Source: Streptomyces sp. AP-93 (GTDB lineage: Bacteria; Actinomycetota; Actinomycetes; Streptomycetales; Streptomycetaceae). Taken from it: a stretch of DNA of 64,000 nt. This document shows positions 9,370 through 16,691 of this stretch, in pieces. The notes beneath the pieces are model-generated. The model was not told where the DNA came from. It searched no databases and saw nothing but the letters and a program-made list of their open reading frames with translations. Position 1 is the stretch's first letter, and each line of letters opens with the position of its first letter. A program made the translations under genes and the position numbers. The stretch spans positions 124,001-188,000 of the forward strand of contig NZ_JALGBX010000001.1 of the NCBI RefSeq assembly GCF_022808175.1, in the 5' to 3' direction.

Positions 9370-10104
9370 ATGATGAACGTGAACCAGACCGCCGGTACGG
9401 CAACCGCCCGCATCGCCCTGATCGCGGACCGCTCCGACGCCGTACGCTCCCACGCCCGCGTCCCCGGCCTGCTGGAGGCACTGCGCCTGCGCGAGGGCCT
9501 TGACCTGGACGCCTACTGGATCCCCACCGAGGAAGCCGGCGAGGGCATGGACGGCTTCGACGCCGTCTGGGTCCTCCCCGGCAGCCCCTACCGCAGCGAG
9601 GGCGGGGTGCTCGCGGCGATCCGGGACGCCCGCGAGAACGGCATCCCCTTCCTCGGCACCTGCGGCGGCTTCCAGCACGCCCTGCTGGAGTTCGCCCGTA
9701 CCGTCTGCGGCCTCGACCGGGCCGCCCACGCCGAGAACGACCCCGCGACCACGGAGGCGGACGCCGTGGTCGTCCCGCTGGCCTGCTCGCTCGTGGGCCA
9801 CGAGGGGACCGTACGGGTCACACCCGGCTCCCGTGCCGCCCGGCTGCTCGGCGCGGACCGCACGCAGGCGCGGTACCACTGCAACTACGGCCCCAACCCG
9901 CTCCACTCGGACCTGCTGCGGGCGCACGGCATGACCTTCACCGGCGCCGACGAATCCGGCGACATCCGCATCGCCGAACTGGCCGAGCACCCCTTCTTCC
10001 TGGCCACCCTCTTCCAGCCCGAACTGGACGGCGACGGCACCCGCGCCCACCCGTTCGTCACGGGCCTGGCGGCGGCGGCCGTCGAGCACGCGCGCAGCCA
10101 CTGA
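9370..10104 (+). CDS. CTP-synthase C-terminal-region-related glutamine amidotransferase-like protein
   Basis: A class I glutamine amidotransferase-like protein of about 244 residues without a synthetase domain. It shows ARIALIADRSDAVRSHARVPG at the N terminus, the CTP-synthase-like oxyanion strand WVLPGSPY, and the nucleophile elbow FLGTCGGFQHALLEF with the cysteine present. The usual HPE of the triad is replaced by QPE in LATLFQPELDG, so hydrolysis of glutamine is doubtful. Start: a GGAGG ends immediately before ATG 9361, which leaves no spacing; ATG at 9370 gives 9 nt and is preferred. Probably regulated by the divergent LysR protein. Confidence 0.75.
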   Translation: MMNVNQTAGTATARIALIADRSDAVRSHARVPGLLEALRLREGLDLDAYWIPTEEAGEGMDGFDAVWVLPGSPYRSEGGVLAAIRDARENGIPFLGTCGGFQHALLEFARTVCGLDRAAHAENDPATTEADAVVVPLACSLVGHEGTVRVTPGSRAARLLGADRTQARYHCNYGPNPLHSDLLRAHGMTFTGADESGDIRIAELAEHPFFLATLFQPELDGDGTRAHPFVTGLAAAAVEHARSH

Positions 10105-10253
10105 CCGCAGGGGGGCCGGAAGGGGGTGTTCCTGCCCGGACGGGGGAACGACACCGCTTCGGAGCGCCGCGTGATACCGGGGGGCCCCGAGGAGCGGGCT
10201 GGTCCGACTACGGCTCGGCCGCGGAGGACGCCGACGGCCACACCGACCTCACG

Positions 10254-10595
10254 GTGCGGTTCTCGGTGTATTCCTGCCCGGACGCGACGGCCGCCGGCCG
10301 GGGCTACACGGAGCTGGTCGCCGAACTCGACAATCCGGGCGGAGGGAAGGAAGTCCCCTTCGCCACCCGGAAACTGGGCGACGAGAGCGCGACGACCGCG
10401 TACACCGTTGCCGACGAGCATCTTGCGGACCCCACCCAGATCGGCCGCCACCTGATGTGGAGGGCACGCGTCGGGACCGTCGTGATCGAGATGCACTACG
10501 GGCCCCTGCGCGAGGGGGCCGGATCCGAGCGCGAGGCGGAGGAGTTCATGCGGATCGTCTGCGACCGCGCCCGGGCGGCTCAGGCCCGCGGCTGA
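10254..10595 (+). CDS. Hypothetical protein, probably missing its N terminus
   Basis: 113 residues from a GTG at 10254, with FSVYSCPDATAAGRGYTELVAELDNP and an ending of EFMRIVCDRARAAQ. The same frame stays open further upstream to about 10140 and still looks protein-like there (WSDYGSAAEDADGHTDLTV), but no ATG or GTG start is available in it. The original 5' end therefore seems lost or frameshifted. No family is recognised; the style resembles actinobacterial secreted or lipoprotein domains. It may be a decaying gene. It overlaps the 3' end of a small minus-strand frame by about 50 bp. Confidence 0.4.
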   Translation: MRFSVYSCPDATAAGRGYTELVAELDNPGGGKEVPFATRKLGDESATTAYTVADEHLADPTQIGRHLMWRARVGTVVIEMHYGPLREGAGSEREAEEFMRIVCDRARAAQARG

Positions 10596-10872
10596 CCCGG
10601 ACCGGGTCACAGGGGGCGGCGGCGCACTCGAACCACACCGTCTTTCCGATGGAGTTTGCGTCCGTGCCCCAGCGGTCCGTCACCGTCGCTCCCGTCTGAG
10701 CGGCGGCGGTAACCGGAGCCTGTCGGCTCTCCGCCTGTACGGGGAGGGCGAGCAGGCCGGAGCCGGTGAGGAGCGCCGCGGTGACCGCGCCGATCACCGC
10801 GCTGCGGAGGTGGGGACGGTGGGGCAGGGGGGCTCCTCGGGGATGAAGTGCGAAGGGAACACGCGCACTCAA
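10546..10872 (-). CDS. Small predicted secreted protein (uncertain)
   Basis: A 108-residue frame with a convincing signal-peptide-like core (SAVIGAVTAALLTGSGLLALPVQA) followed by a short mature part containing ATVTDRWGTDANSIGKTVWFEC. The last 20 residues are Arg/Pro-rich and overlap the convergent gene ending at 10595, so the native stop may have been lost. A GAGGAG motif lies just before the PLPHRPHLRSAV segment, suggesting that translation may really begin at that point with a non-ATG codon. No homologue is recognised. Confidence 0.4.
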   Translation of the reverse strand: MSARVPFALHPRGAPLPHRPHLRSAVIGAVTAALLTGSGLLALPVQAESRQAPVTAAAQTGATVTDRWGTDANSIGKTVWFECAAAPCDPVRVSRGPEPPGRGRRRSA

Positions 10873-11175
10873 GCAACTTCCGGGGAGCGGGCATAGCGGC
10901 CCTTGGGGGTCGCGCCTGCGCGGGGCCTCCGCCTCGTGCCCGGCCTTGCCCCACCCCCCTTGAAGAGAAGGGTTTCCGGTGGCACCGTTCCCCAGGCGTC
11001 AGGGCTCGGCAGGAGTACCCGTACGGCCGGTGGCACGGAGGCCGTCCGCCCGGCCATTTCTCGTACGCGCCCGACCTCGCCTTCAGGGTGCAGGTGAACT
11101 GGCTCTACCCTGAGCCGAGTTCGAACGGGACGGGCCGACCGGCCGCCCGCAGGGGATCACCGGGGGACGGGCAGC
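10873..11175. other. Intergenic region without a recognisable gene
   Basis: About 300 bp between a small secreted-protein frame and the membrane kinase gene. Plus-strand reading frames here lack codon bias or family motifs. It presumably holds the promoter of the kinase at 11176. No strong hairpin or repeat is seen. Confidence 0.5.
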
Positions 11176-13224
11176 ATGGGCAGCGGGACCGGCAAGGGGC
11201 AGGGTGGCGGCAGTGATGGCCACGTCGGCGATGCGGACGGCGGCATAAAGCCGCTCGCGGCCGGTGATCCGGGCCGGATCGGGCCGTACCTGCTGCTCGG
11301 GCGCCTCGGTGCCGGCGGGATGGGCCGGGTGTTCCTGGCCCGGTCCGAGGGCGGGCGTACGGTCGCGGTCAAGGTGCTGCACGAGGAGCACGTGGCCGAC
11401 GCGCAGTTCCGGGCCCGGTTCCGCCGCGAGATCGACGCCGCCCGGAAGGTGGGCGAGCGGTACACCGCGCCCGTCCTGGACGCGGATCCCGACGCCGAAC
11501 GGCCGTGGGTGGCCACCGGATACGTACCCGGGCTCTCGCTGGAGCAGATCGTGCGCCGGCACGGCCCCCTGCCCGTGGACTCCGTACACGCCCTCGCGGA
11601 CGGGCTGCTGCACGCGCTGAAGGACATCCACAGCGCAGGGATCGTGCACCGCGACCTCAAGCCGTCGAACGTGATGCTGACCGTCGAGGGCAGCCGGGTC
11701 ATCGACTTCGGGATCTCGCGCGCCCTGGAGACCTCCGTCGAGTCGCTGCTCACCAGCACCGGCATGGTCGTCGGCTCGCCCGGGTTCATGTCGCCCGAGC
11801 AGGTGCGCGGACAGCGGGCCGGGGCGAAGAGCGACGTGTTCACCCTCGGCTGTGTCCTGATGTACGCGGCCACGGGCGAGCTGCCCTTCGGGCACGGCGC
11901 CAGCAACCAGCACGCGGTGATGTTCCAGATCGTGGAGGGCGAACCGGCCCTGGAGCGGGTGGCGGACGCCACCCTGCGCGCGCTCATCGGCCGCTGCCTG
12001 GTCAAGGGCGTCGAGGAACGGCCGGGCGTGGACGAGCTGCTGGCGGATCCGGAGCGGGTCCGCCCGGCGGTGCGTGGAGGGGCGTGGCTGCCGCCCGAGG
12101 TGGTGGAACGGCTGGCCCGGCAGGCGGCGCGGCTGCTCGACGCGGAGGCGGTGCCCGTGGCCGCGGCCGCGGAAGGCGGGGGCCCGGGGGATACGCAGAC
12201 CCCGGACCGGGGGACGGTCGGGCTGCGTCCGGAGGCGGGTGCGGCGGGTGCGGCTGGTGCGGCTGGTGAGTCCGGCCGGTCCGGCGAGCAGGTCGTCGAG
12301 GTCGTCGAGCCGGCGGGCGGACAGGCGGGGGGACCGGCTGCCGTTCCGGCGGCCGGACCGGCCGCCGTCGCCGGCGGTGCCGCGGAGAACGAGCGGCGCG
12401 GGGCACGGCGGCGGTGGTCCATCGCCGTGCCCGCCGTCCTGGTGCTGACCGTCGGCGGGGGCACGGTGGCCCTGCTCCAGCCGTTCGGCGGCGGTGGCGA
12501 CGGGGCGCAGGCCTCGCCCCCGGCGAGCAGTGCGCCCGTGACGCCCGGCGCCTCCTCCGGCTCCCCTTCGGCGGCGAGCGGGTCACCCGCCGCCCCGGGC
12601 AGTCCGAACTCCGAGAGCCCCCAGGCCGCCCAGAGCCCGCCCGTACCGGTGCCGGACGGCCAGGGCGGCGCCGCGGCGGGCGCGGGGACCCCCGGCGGAG
12701 GCTCCGGTACCCCGGGCGGCAGCAGCGCGAGCCAGGGCGGCGGCGGTGGCCCGGCCGCCGGAGGCACCGGTACGGGCACCGGCCCGAGCGCCACCCCGGG
12801 CGGCTCGGGTTCGCCGAGCGGCGGGGGCTCCCCCAGTGGCGGCGGTTCGCCGAGTGGCGGCTCGCCCAGCGGCGGTTCGTCCGGCGGCAGCGACGCGGTC
12901 CCCGCGTACTTCACCGGCACCTGGACCTACAAGGGCGACTTCAACATCGGCCAGCCGGAGACGGTGACCATCACCCGGTCCGGAGCCGTCCGGCTGATCA
13001 CCGAATCGAACATGGGCCACTGCGAGAACATCGCCAAGGTGACGTCGCTGGCCTCGGGCGGCACCCGGATCAACATCGGCGCGGCCGCGGTGGACAAGTC
13101 CAAGTCCACCAGCCAGTTCTGCGGGGTCCTGGACCCCTCCTTCTTCACCAAGAGCCTGCCGGCCGGCCTCCAGCACAACGTCGGCCCCTCCCACGGCGAG
13201 GGCTACTACTACGAAAAGTCCTGA
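11176..13224 (+). CDS. Membrane Ser/Thr protein kinase with extracellular C-terminal domain
   Basis: A 682-residue receptor-like kinase. The kinase domain (about residues 30-290) contains LLGRLGAGGMGRVF, VAVKVLHEEHV, HRDLKPSNV, DFGISR and MSPEQVRGQ. After an Ala/Gly/Pro linker comes a single membrane helix (IAVPAVLVLTVGGGTVALL, about residues 415-435), then a long Ser/Gly/Pro-rich stalk with repeated GGGSPSGG units (about 445-572). The extracellular domain of about 110 residues carries two cysteines, in MGHCENIAK and SQFCGVLD. Expected to sense the cell exterior and phosphorylate cytosolic targets. No PASTA repeats are present, so it is not a PknB orthologue. Confidence 0.88.
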   Translation: MGSGTGKGQGGGSDGHVGDADGGIKPLAAGDPGRIGPYLLLGRLGAGGMGRVFLARSEGGRTVAVKVLHEEHVADAQFRARFRREIDAARKVGERYTAPVLDADPDAERPWVATGYVPGLSLEQIVRRHGPLPVDSVHALADGLLHALKDIHSAGIVHRDLKPSNVMLTVEGSRVIDFGISRALETSVESLLTSTGMVVGSPGFMSPEQVRGQRAGAKSDVFTLGCVLMYAATGELPFGHGASNQHAVMFQIVEGEPALERVADATLRALIGRCLVKGVEERPGVDELLADPERVRPAVRGGAWLPPEVVERLARQAARLLDAEAVPVAAAAEGGGPGDTQTPDRGTVGLRPEAGAAGAAGAAGESGRSGEQVVEVVEPAGGQAGGPAAVPAAGPAAVAGGAAENERRGARRRWSIAVPAVLVLTVGGGTVALLQPFGGGGDGAQASPPASSAPVTPGASSGSPSAASGSPAAPGSPNSESPQAAQSPPVPVPDGQGGAAAGAGTPGGGSGTPGGSSASQGGGGGPAAGGTGTGTGPSATPGGSGSPSGGGSPSGGGSPSGGSPSGGSSGGSDAVPAYFTGTWTYKGDFNIGQPETVTITRSGAVRLITESNMGHCENIAKVTSLASGGTRINIGAAAVDKSKSTSQFCGVLDPSFFTKSLPAGLQHNVGPSHGEGYYYEKS

Positions 13225-13234
13225 CCTCGGTCCT

Positions 13235-13921
13235 TCAAGTGCCGCTCGCCAGGCCGGTCTCCCAGGCCCACGCCGCGATGCCCACCCGGTTGCGCACCGC
13301 CAGCTTCGCCTGGATGTTGGCGACATGGGTCTTGGCGGTGCCCGGCGAGATGAACAGCTCGGCGCCGACCTCGGCGTTGGTCAGGCCGCGTGCGACGAGC
13401 AGGGCGATCTCGCGCTCCCGCGCGGTGAGGGGGTCCTCGGCTGCGCTCTGCGGTGCGGGAACGGCCTGCGGGCCGGGTTGCGGGCCGGGTTGCGGCGCGG
13501 ACAGGCTGCGCAGCAGCCGGACCGTGAGCTGCGGGCTGATCAGGGTGTCTCCGGCCATCGCCGCCCGTACGCCCTCGATCAGCAGGTTGGGGCCCGACCG
13601 CTTCAGCAGGTAGCCGCAGGCGCCGTTGCGCAGTGCGGCGTGCACGTAGTCGTCGAGGTCGAACGTCGTGACGACTACGACGCGGACGGGGTGTTCGGCG
13701 GTCGGGCCCGCCAGGAGCCGGGTCACCTCCAAGCCGTCCAGGCGCGGCATCCGGATGTCGGCGAGTACGACGTCGGGCCGCAGCGTACGGGCGAGTTCGA
13801 CCGCTGTCGCACCGTCGGCGGCCTCCCCGACGACGGTCATGTCGGGCTGCGAGTCGAGGATGAGCCGGAAGCCGTTGCGTACGTCTTCCTGGTCGTCGGC
13901 TATCAGAATGCGGGTGGTCAC
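13235..13921 (-). CDS. NarL/LuxR-family response regulator
   Basis: A 228-residue two-component regulator. The receiver domain has the acidic pocket ILIADDQEDV, phosphoacceptor Asp55 in VVLADIRMPRLDG, Thr in VVVTTFDLDDY and Lys in YLLKRSG. The C-terminal LuxR-type HTH is PLTAREREIALLVARGLTNAEV. A Pro/Gln-rich linker containing PQPGPQPGPQ separates them. It starts 4 bp after the stop of the histidine kinase gene, so the two are translationally linked and form one system. Target genes are unknown; the secreted protein and membrane protein at 15.3-16.6 kb are adjacent and divergent. Confidence 0.9.
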   Translation of the reverse strand: MTTRILIADDQEDVRNGFRLILDSQPDMTVVGEAADGATAVELARTLRPDVVLADIRMPRLDGLEVTRLLAGPTAEHPVRVVVVTTFDLDDYVHAALRNGACGYLLKRSGPNLLIEGVRAAMAGDTLISPQLTVRLLRSLSAPQPGPQPGPQAVPAPQSAAEDPLTAREREIALLVARGLTNAEVGAELFISPGTAKTHVANIQAKLAVRNRVGIAAWAWETGLASGT

Positions 13922-13925
13922 GGGA

Positions 13926-15152
13926 TCATGATGCCGTGGCGTGCGGTCCGGTGGTGGCGGGAAGGGTCGCGGTCACGCGCCAGCCGTCCTGGTACGGGCC
14001 CGAGGCGAAGGTGCCGCCGGAGGCGCGGACGCGTTCGGCCAGTGCGAGCAGTCCGCCGCCGCCCCTGGCGCCCCGTTCGAGCCGGGAGAGGGCCGGCAGG
14101 TGCGAAGAGCGGCCGCGGCCACCGCCGTTGGTCACCTTGACCTCGACGGTCGTACGGTCCGTGCCGAGCTCGACTCGTACACCGGCCGCTCCCGGCGCGT
14201 GGCGCCGGACATTGGTGAGCGCCTCCACCACGACCCGGTGGACCGTGGCGGCTCCCTCGCGGGAGAGCACGTCGGTGACGTCCGGGGCCAGGTCGAGCCG
14301 GGCCGGTATCCGTCCCGTCTCACTGAACCGGTCCACGACTTCGCCGAGTTGGCCGATGCCCGGGAGGACCGTACGGGCGCCGCGCGCGGCCTCGTCTCCG
14401 GTCAGGCCGCTGCTGTCGCCGTCACCGTTGCCGCCGGTGTTCTCGTCGGCCGCGTGCAGCATCCGGACCGTACGGTCGATCGAGGCCAGTGCCGCGAGTC
14501 CGGCCCGCTCGATCCGTTCCAGCGCCCGGGCCGCCGCCGCCGGATCGTGCTGGGCCACGAACCGGGCCGCCTGGGCCTGCACGACGATGCCGCTCACGTC
14601 GTGGGCGACGAAGTCGTGCAGATCGTGGGCGAGTTCGAGCTGTTGGGCGCGGCGCGCGGCAAGGACCGCCTGCCGGCGGCGGTCCTCCATCAGGCGGGGA
14701 TAGCCGCCGACGACGACCGAGACGGCGATCGGCGCCGACCAGAAGGACATCAGGCCGAGGCGCTCGAAGAAGGAGGCGTCCGGGACGAGCGGGAGGGTCC
14801 ATGCGGCGACGGCCACGGCGCCGAGCCCGCCGCCCGTCAGGAGCTGCCGCCGGGGCGCCCAGCGCACCGCCGCCGTCAGGAGCAGCAGCACCGCTCCTAC
14901 GGCCACCATGTGCCACGGCGCTCCTTCGGCCGTTCCGCGTCCCGGCCAGCCGAACGCGGCCACCAGGAGCAGGGCGCCGGCGCCGCCCGTGGCGGTCCCG
15001 GTCCATCCGCGCGACCGCGGCAGGCAGCCGAAAGCGGCGAGGGCGATTCCGGCGGCAGCGAGCGCCGGCAGCGGCCGTACGCCCAGGAAGAGGGTGGCGG
15101 CGCAGCAGGCGGCGGTAAGGACGCCGACGACGGCACGGTCCCGGTGTGCCAT
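13926..15152 (-). CDS. Sensor histidine kinase, NarL-partner (HisKA_3) type
   Basis: A membrane sensor kinase of about 408 residues. The first half is hydrophobic with several helices (VVGVLTAACCAATLFLGV, LPALAAAGIALAAFGCL, GALLLVAAFGW, MVAVGAVLLLLTAA). The dimerisation box is QLELAHDLHDFVAHDVSGIV with phospho-acceptor His, and the ATPase part shows EALTNVRRHAPGAAGV and GGGLLALAERVRASGG. ATG at 15152 is taken because GGAGGTG precedes it and hydrophobic sequence follows at once; an in-frame extension to 15299 lacks a ribosome site. Cognate of the response regulator downstream. No large extracellular sensor domain is seen, so the stimulus is probably membrane-linked. Confidence 0.87.
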   Translation of the reverse strand: MAHRDRAVVGVLTAACCAATLFLGVRPLPALAAAGIALAAFGCLPRSRGWTGTATGGAGALLLVAAFGWPGRGTAEGAPWHMVAVGAVLLLLTAAVRWAPRRQLLTGGGLGAVAVAAWTLPLVPDASFFERLGLMSFWSAPIAVSVVVGGYPRLMEDRRRQAVLAARRAQQLELAHDLHDFVAHDVSGIVVQAQAARFVAQHDPAAAARALERIERAGLAALASIDRTVRMLHAADENTGGNGDGDSSGLTGDEAARGARTVLPGIGQLGEVVDRFSETGRIPARLDLAPDVTDVLSREGAATVHRVVVEALTNVRRHAPGAAGVRVELGTDRTTVEVKVTNGGGRGRSSHLPALSRLERGARGGGGLLALAERVRASGGTFASGPYQDGWRVTATLPATTGPHATAS

Positions 15153-15343
15153 GCCCGTGATCTTCACCTCCACGACCTTAGGGGCTGTGCGGGCCGGCGG
15201 CCTCTGCCGAACGGCATAGAGGGGTCCACCGAGCCCCCGAGCGGATCTCCCCATCGGCCGATGGTCGCGGATCGGCGCGGTGGCGGAGGCTGATGCCACA
15301 CCGAACAGCGGCTCAACCGGTCGCAGGGATCAAGGAGTTCACC

Positions 15344-16051
15344 ATGCTGCGCAGTACCACGCTTCGTACGTCCGTCGTCGGAATCGCCGCGCTGGCGGTC
15401 ATCGGCGGCCTCGCTGTCTCCGCCTCGGCCTCCGCCTCGGCCTCCGCCTCGGCCTCCGCCTCGGCCTCCGCCTCGGCCTCCGCCTCGGCCTCTGCCTCCG
15501 GCTCGGCTTCCGTCTCGGGCGGGGCGAAGAAGGCGCTGAAGGAATCGAGTCTCACCGGCTCCGCCAAGCTGTACCGGGAGGACGGCCAGCAGGTCCACTT
15601 CTCCTTCGACGCACACGGCTTCGCACCGGTCGAGCCCGACGAGCCGGGCGCCCCGGCCGGTACCTCGCGCGGCACCTTCCGGTTCACTCACCACGCTCCC
15701 GACGGAACGGGGGGTGCGTACGCCGAAGGCCGTATCGACTGCCTGCTGACCGGCGGTCCGGTCGCGACCGTCACCGGCATCATCACGCGTTCCGACCTGC
15801 CCCCCGGCGCCATCGGCACGCGCATCGGCTTCACCGTCTACGACGGGAAGGGCGACGGGAAGAAGGACCGGGTCGGCTACAGCTGGGCCGTGGCCGGGTT
15901 CGACGGGCTGGAGGTTCCGAAGTGCCTGAGTGCCGCTCCGTACGAGACCGTCGAAAGCGGCGACTTCAAGGTCGTGCACGTGTTGCCGGCGCCCCCGACG
16001 CCCCCGGCGGAGAGCACGGAGAGCACGGAGAACGCGGAGATCAGCGAATGA
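15344..16051 (+). CDS. Secreted protein with an Ala-Ser repeat after the signal peptide
   Basis: A 235-residue protein starting MLRSTTLRTSVVGIAALAVI, preceded by AAGGAG with correct spacing (ATG 15344, not the upstream frame start at 15293). A signal peptide is followed immediately by an alternating Ala-Ser run of about 30 residues, encoded by a 12-bp DNA repeat. The mature domain has LTGSAKLYREDGQQVHFSFD, a conserved-looking TFRFTHHAPDG, EGRIDCLLTGG and VPKCL with two cysteines that may pair. No enzyme motif is recognised. It overlaps the following membrane protein gene by ATGA, so the two are coupled and may act together at the membrane. Confidence 0.78.
   Translation: MLRSTTLRTSVVGIAALAVIGGLAVSASASASASASASASASASASASASASGSASVSGGAKKALKESSLTGSAKLYREDGQQVHFSFDAHGFAPVEPDEPGAPAGTSRGTFRFTHHAPDGTGGAYAEGRIDCLLTGGPVATVTGIITRSDLPPGAIGTRIGFTVYDGKGDGKKDRVGYSWAVAGFDGLEVPKCLSAAPYETVESGDFKVVHVLPAPPTPPAESTESTENAEISE
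15419..15497 (+). repeat. 12-bp tandem repeat encoding poly(Ala-Ser)
   Basis: The unit GCCTCCGCCTCG is repeated about six times inside the secreted-protein gene. Copy-number change would lengthen or shorten the linker without breaking the frame. Confidence 0.9.
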
Positions 16052-16653
16052 GGGCCGCCATGGAGTACCCGCCGAGCCGTCGAGTGGTGCGCCTCGCCCG
16101 CCTCGCCGCGCTCGCCCCGCTGCCCACGGGGCTCTGGCGGATCGCCGGAGCGGTCGGAGTGCCGCTCGGCTTCTCCGGGGGCGACCCGCTGGCGGACGTC
16201 AGCTTCGGCAGCGGCTTCTCGCTCTACCTGATCGGCCTGAGCGTGTTCGCCGAGGTACTGGGATTCCTCGCCCTGGGCCTCGTGCAGCGCTGGGGCGAAG
16301 TCACCCCGCACTGGCTTCCGTTGGTCGGCGGCAGGCGCGTACCGCCGCTCGCCGCCGTGATCCCCGCCGGCGTGGGGGCTGCCGCGCTGACCCTGCTGGG
16401 AGTCCTGGGGGCCATCGGCTGGAACGACCCGGGGAACATGGGCGCCCCCGGATCCCCGACGGGCGCGGCGTACTGGGTGATGACGGCCTGCTACCTGCCG
16501 CTGGTGGCCTGGGGGCCGCTGCTGGCGGTCGTCACCGTGGCCTACCACCGCCGCCGGAGGACCGCGGCACCCGGCCGCCGGCTCGTCATTGCCTCACGCT
16601 CCGGTCCGGGCGACGGCGGCCGGCCCCAGAGTGAGAACACGTTTCAGTTCTGA
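16048..16653 (+). CDS. Four-helix membrane protein coupled to the secreted protein
   Basis: A 201-residue protein starting MRAAMEYPPSRRVVRLARL at an ATGA overlap with the previous stop. Hydrophobic segments include SLYLIGLSVFAEVLGFLALGLV, PPLAAVIPAGVGAAALTLLGVLGA and YWVMTACYLPLVAWGPLLAVVTVAY. An Arg-rich C-terminal tail would lie in the cytoplasm. No family is recognised. The stop lies in the operator region of the acyl-CoA dehydrogenase gene. Function is unknown; the overlap suggests it works with the secreted protein. Confidence 0.7.
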   Translation: MRAAMEYPPSRRVVRLARLAALAPLPTGLWRIAGAVGVPLGFSGGDPLADVSFGSGFSLYLIGLSVFAEVLGFLALGLVQRWGEVTPHWLPLVGGRRVPPLAAVIPAGVGAAALTLLGVLGAIGWNDPGNMGAPGSPTGAAYWVMTACYLPLVAWGPLLAVVTVAYHRRRRTAAPGRRLVIASRSGPGDGGRPQSENTFQF

Positions 16654-16680
16654 CCTTCCGTCAGAATGCAACGTGTTCTA
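16633..16680 (+). promoter_or_regulatory. Two KstR-type operator sequences before the acyl-CoA dehydrogenase gene
   Basis: Positions 16667-16680 match the mycobacterial KstR consensus TnnAACnnGTTnnA exactly (TGCAACGTGTTCTA). A second site at 16633-16646 (GAGAACACGTTTCA) matches at all but the first base. The proximal site ends 11 bp before the ATG at 16692, where repression would block transcription. No KstR gene is in the window. Confidence 0.65.
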
Positions 16681-16691
16681 CTCTGCCGCGC

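Noticed and set aside
10848..11216. Plus-strand frame of 122 codons before the kinase gene
   Set aside because: It overlaps the kinase start, has no ribosome site and no recognisable motif; composition looks non-coding.
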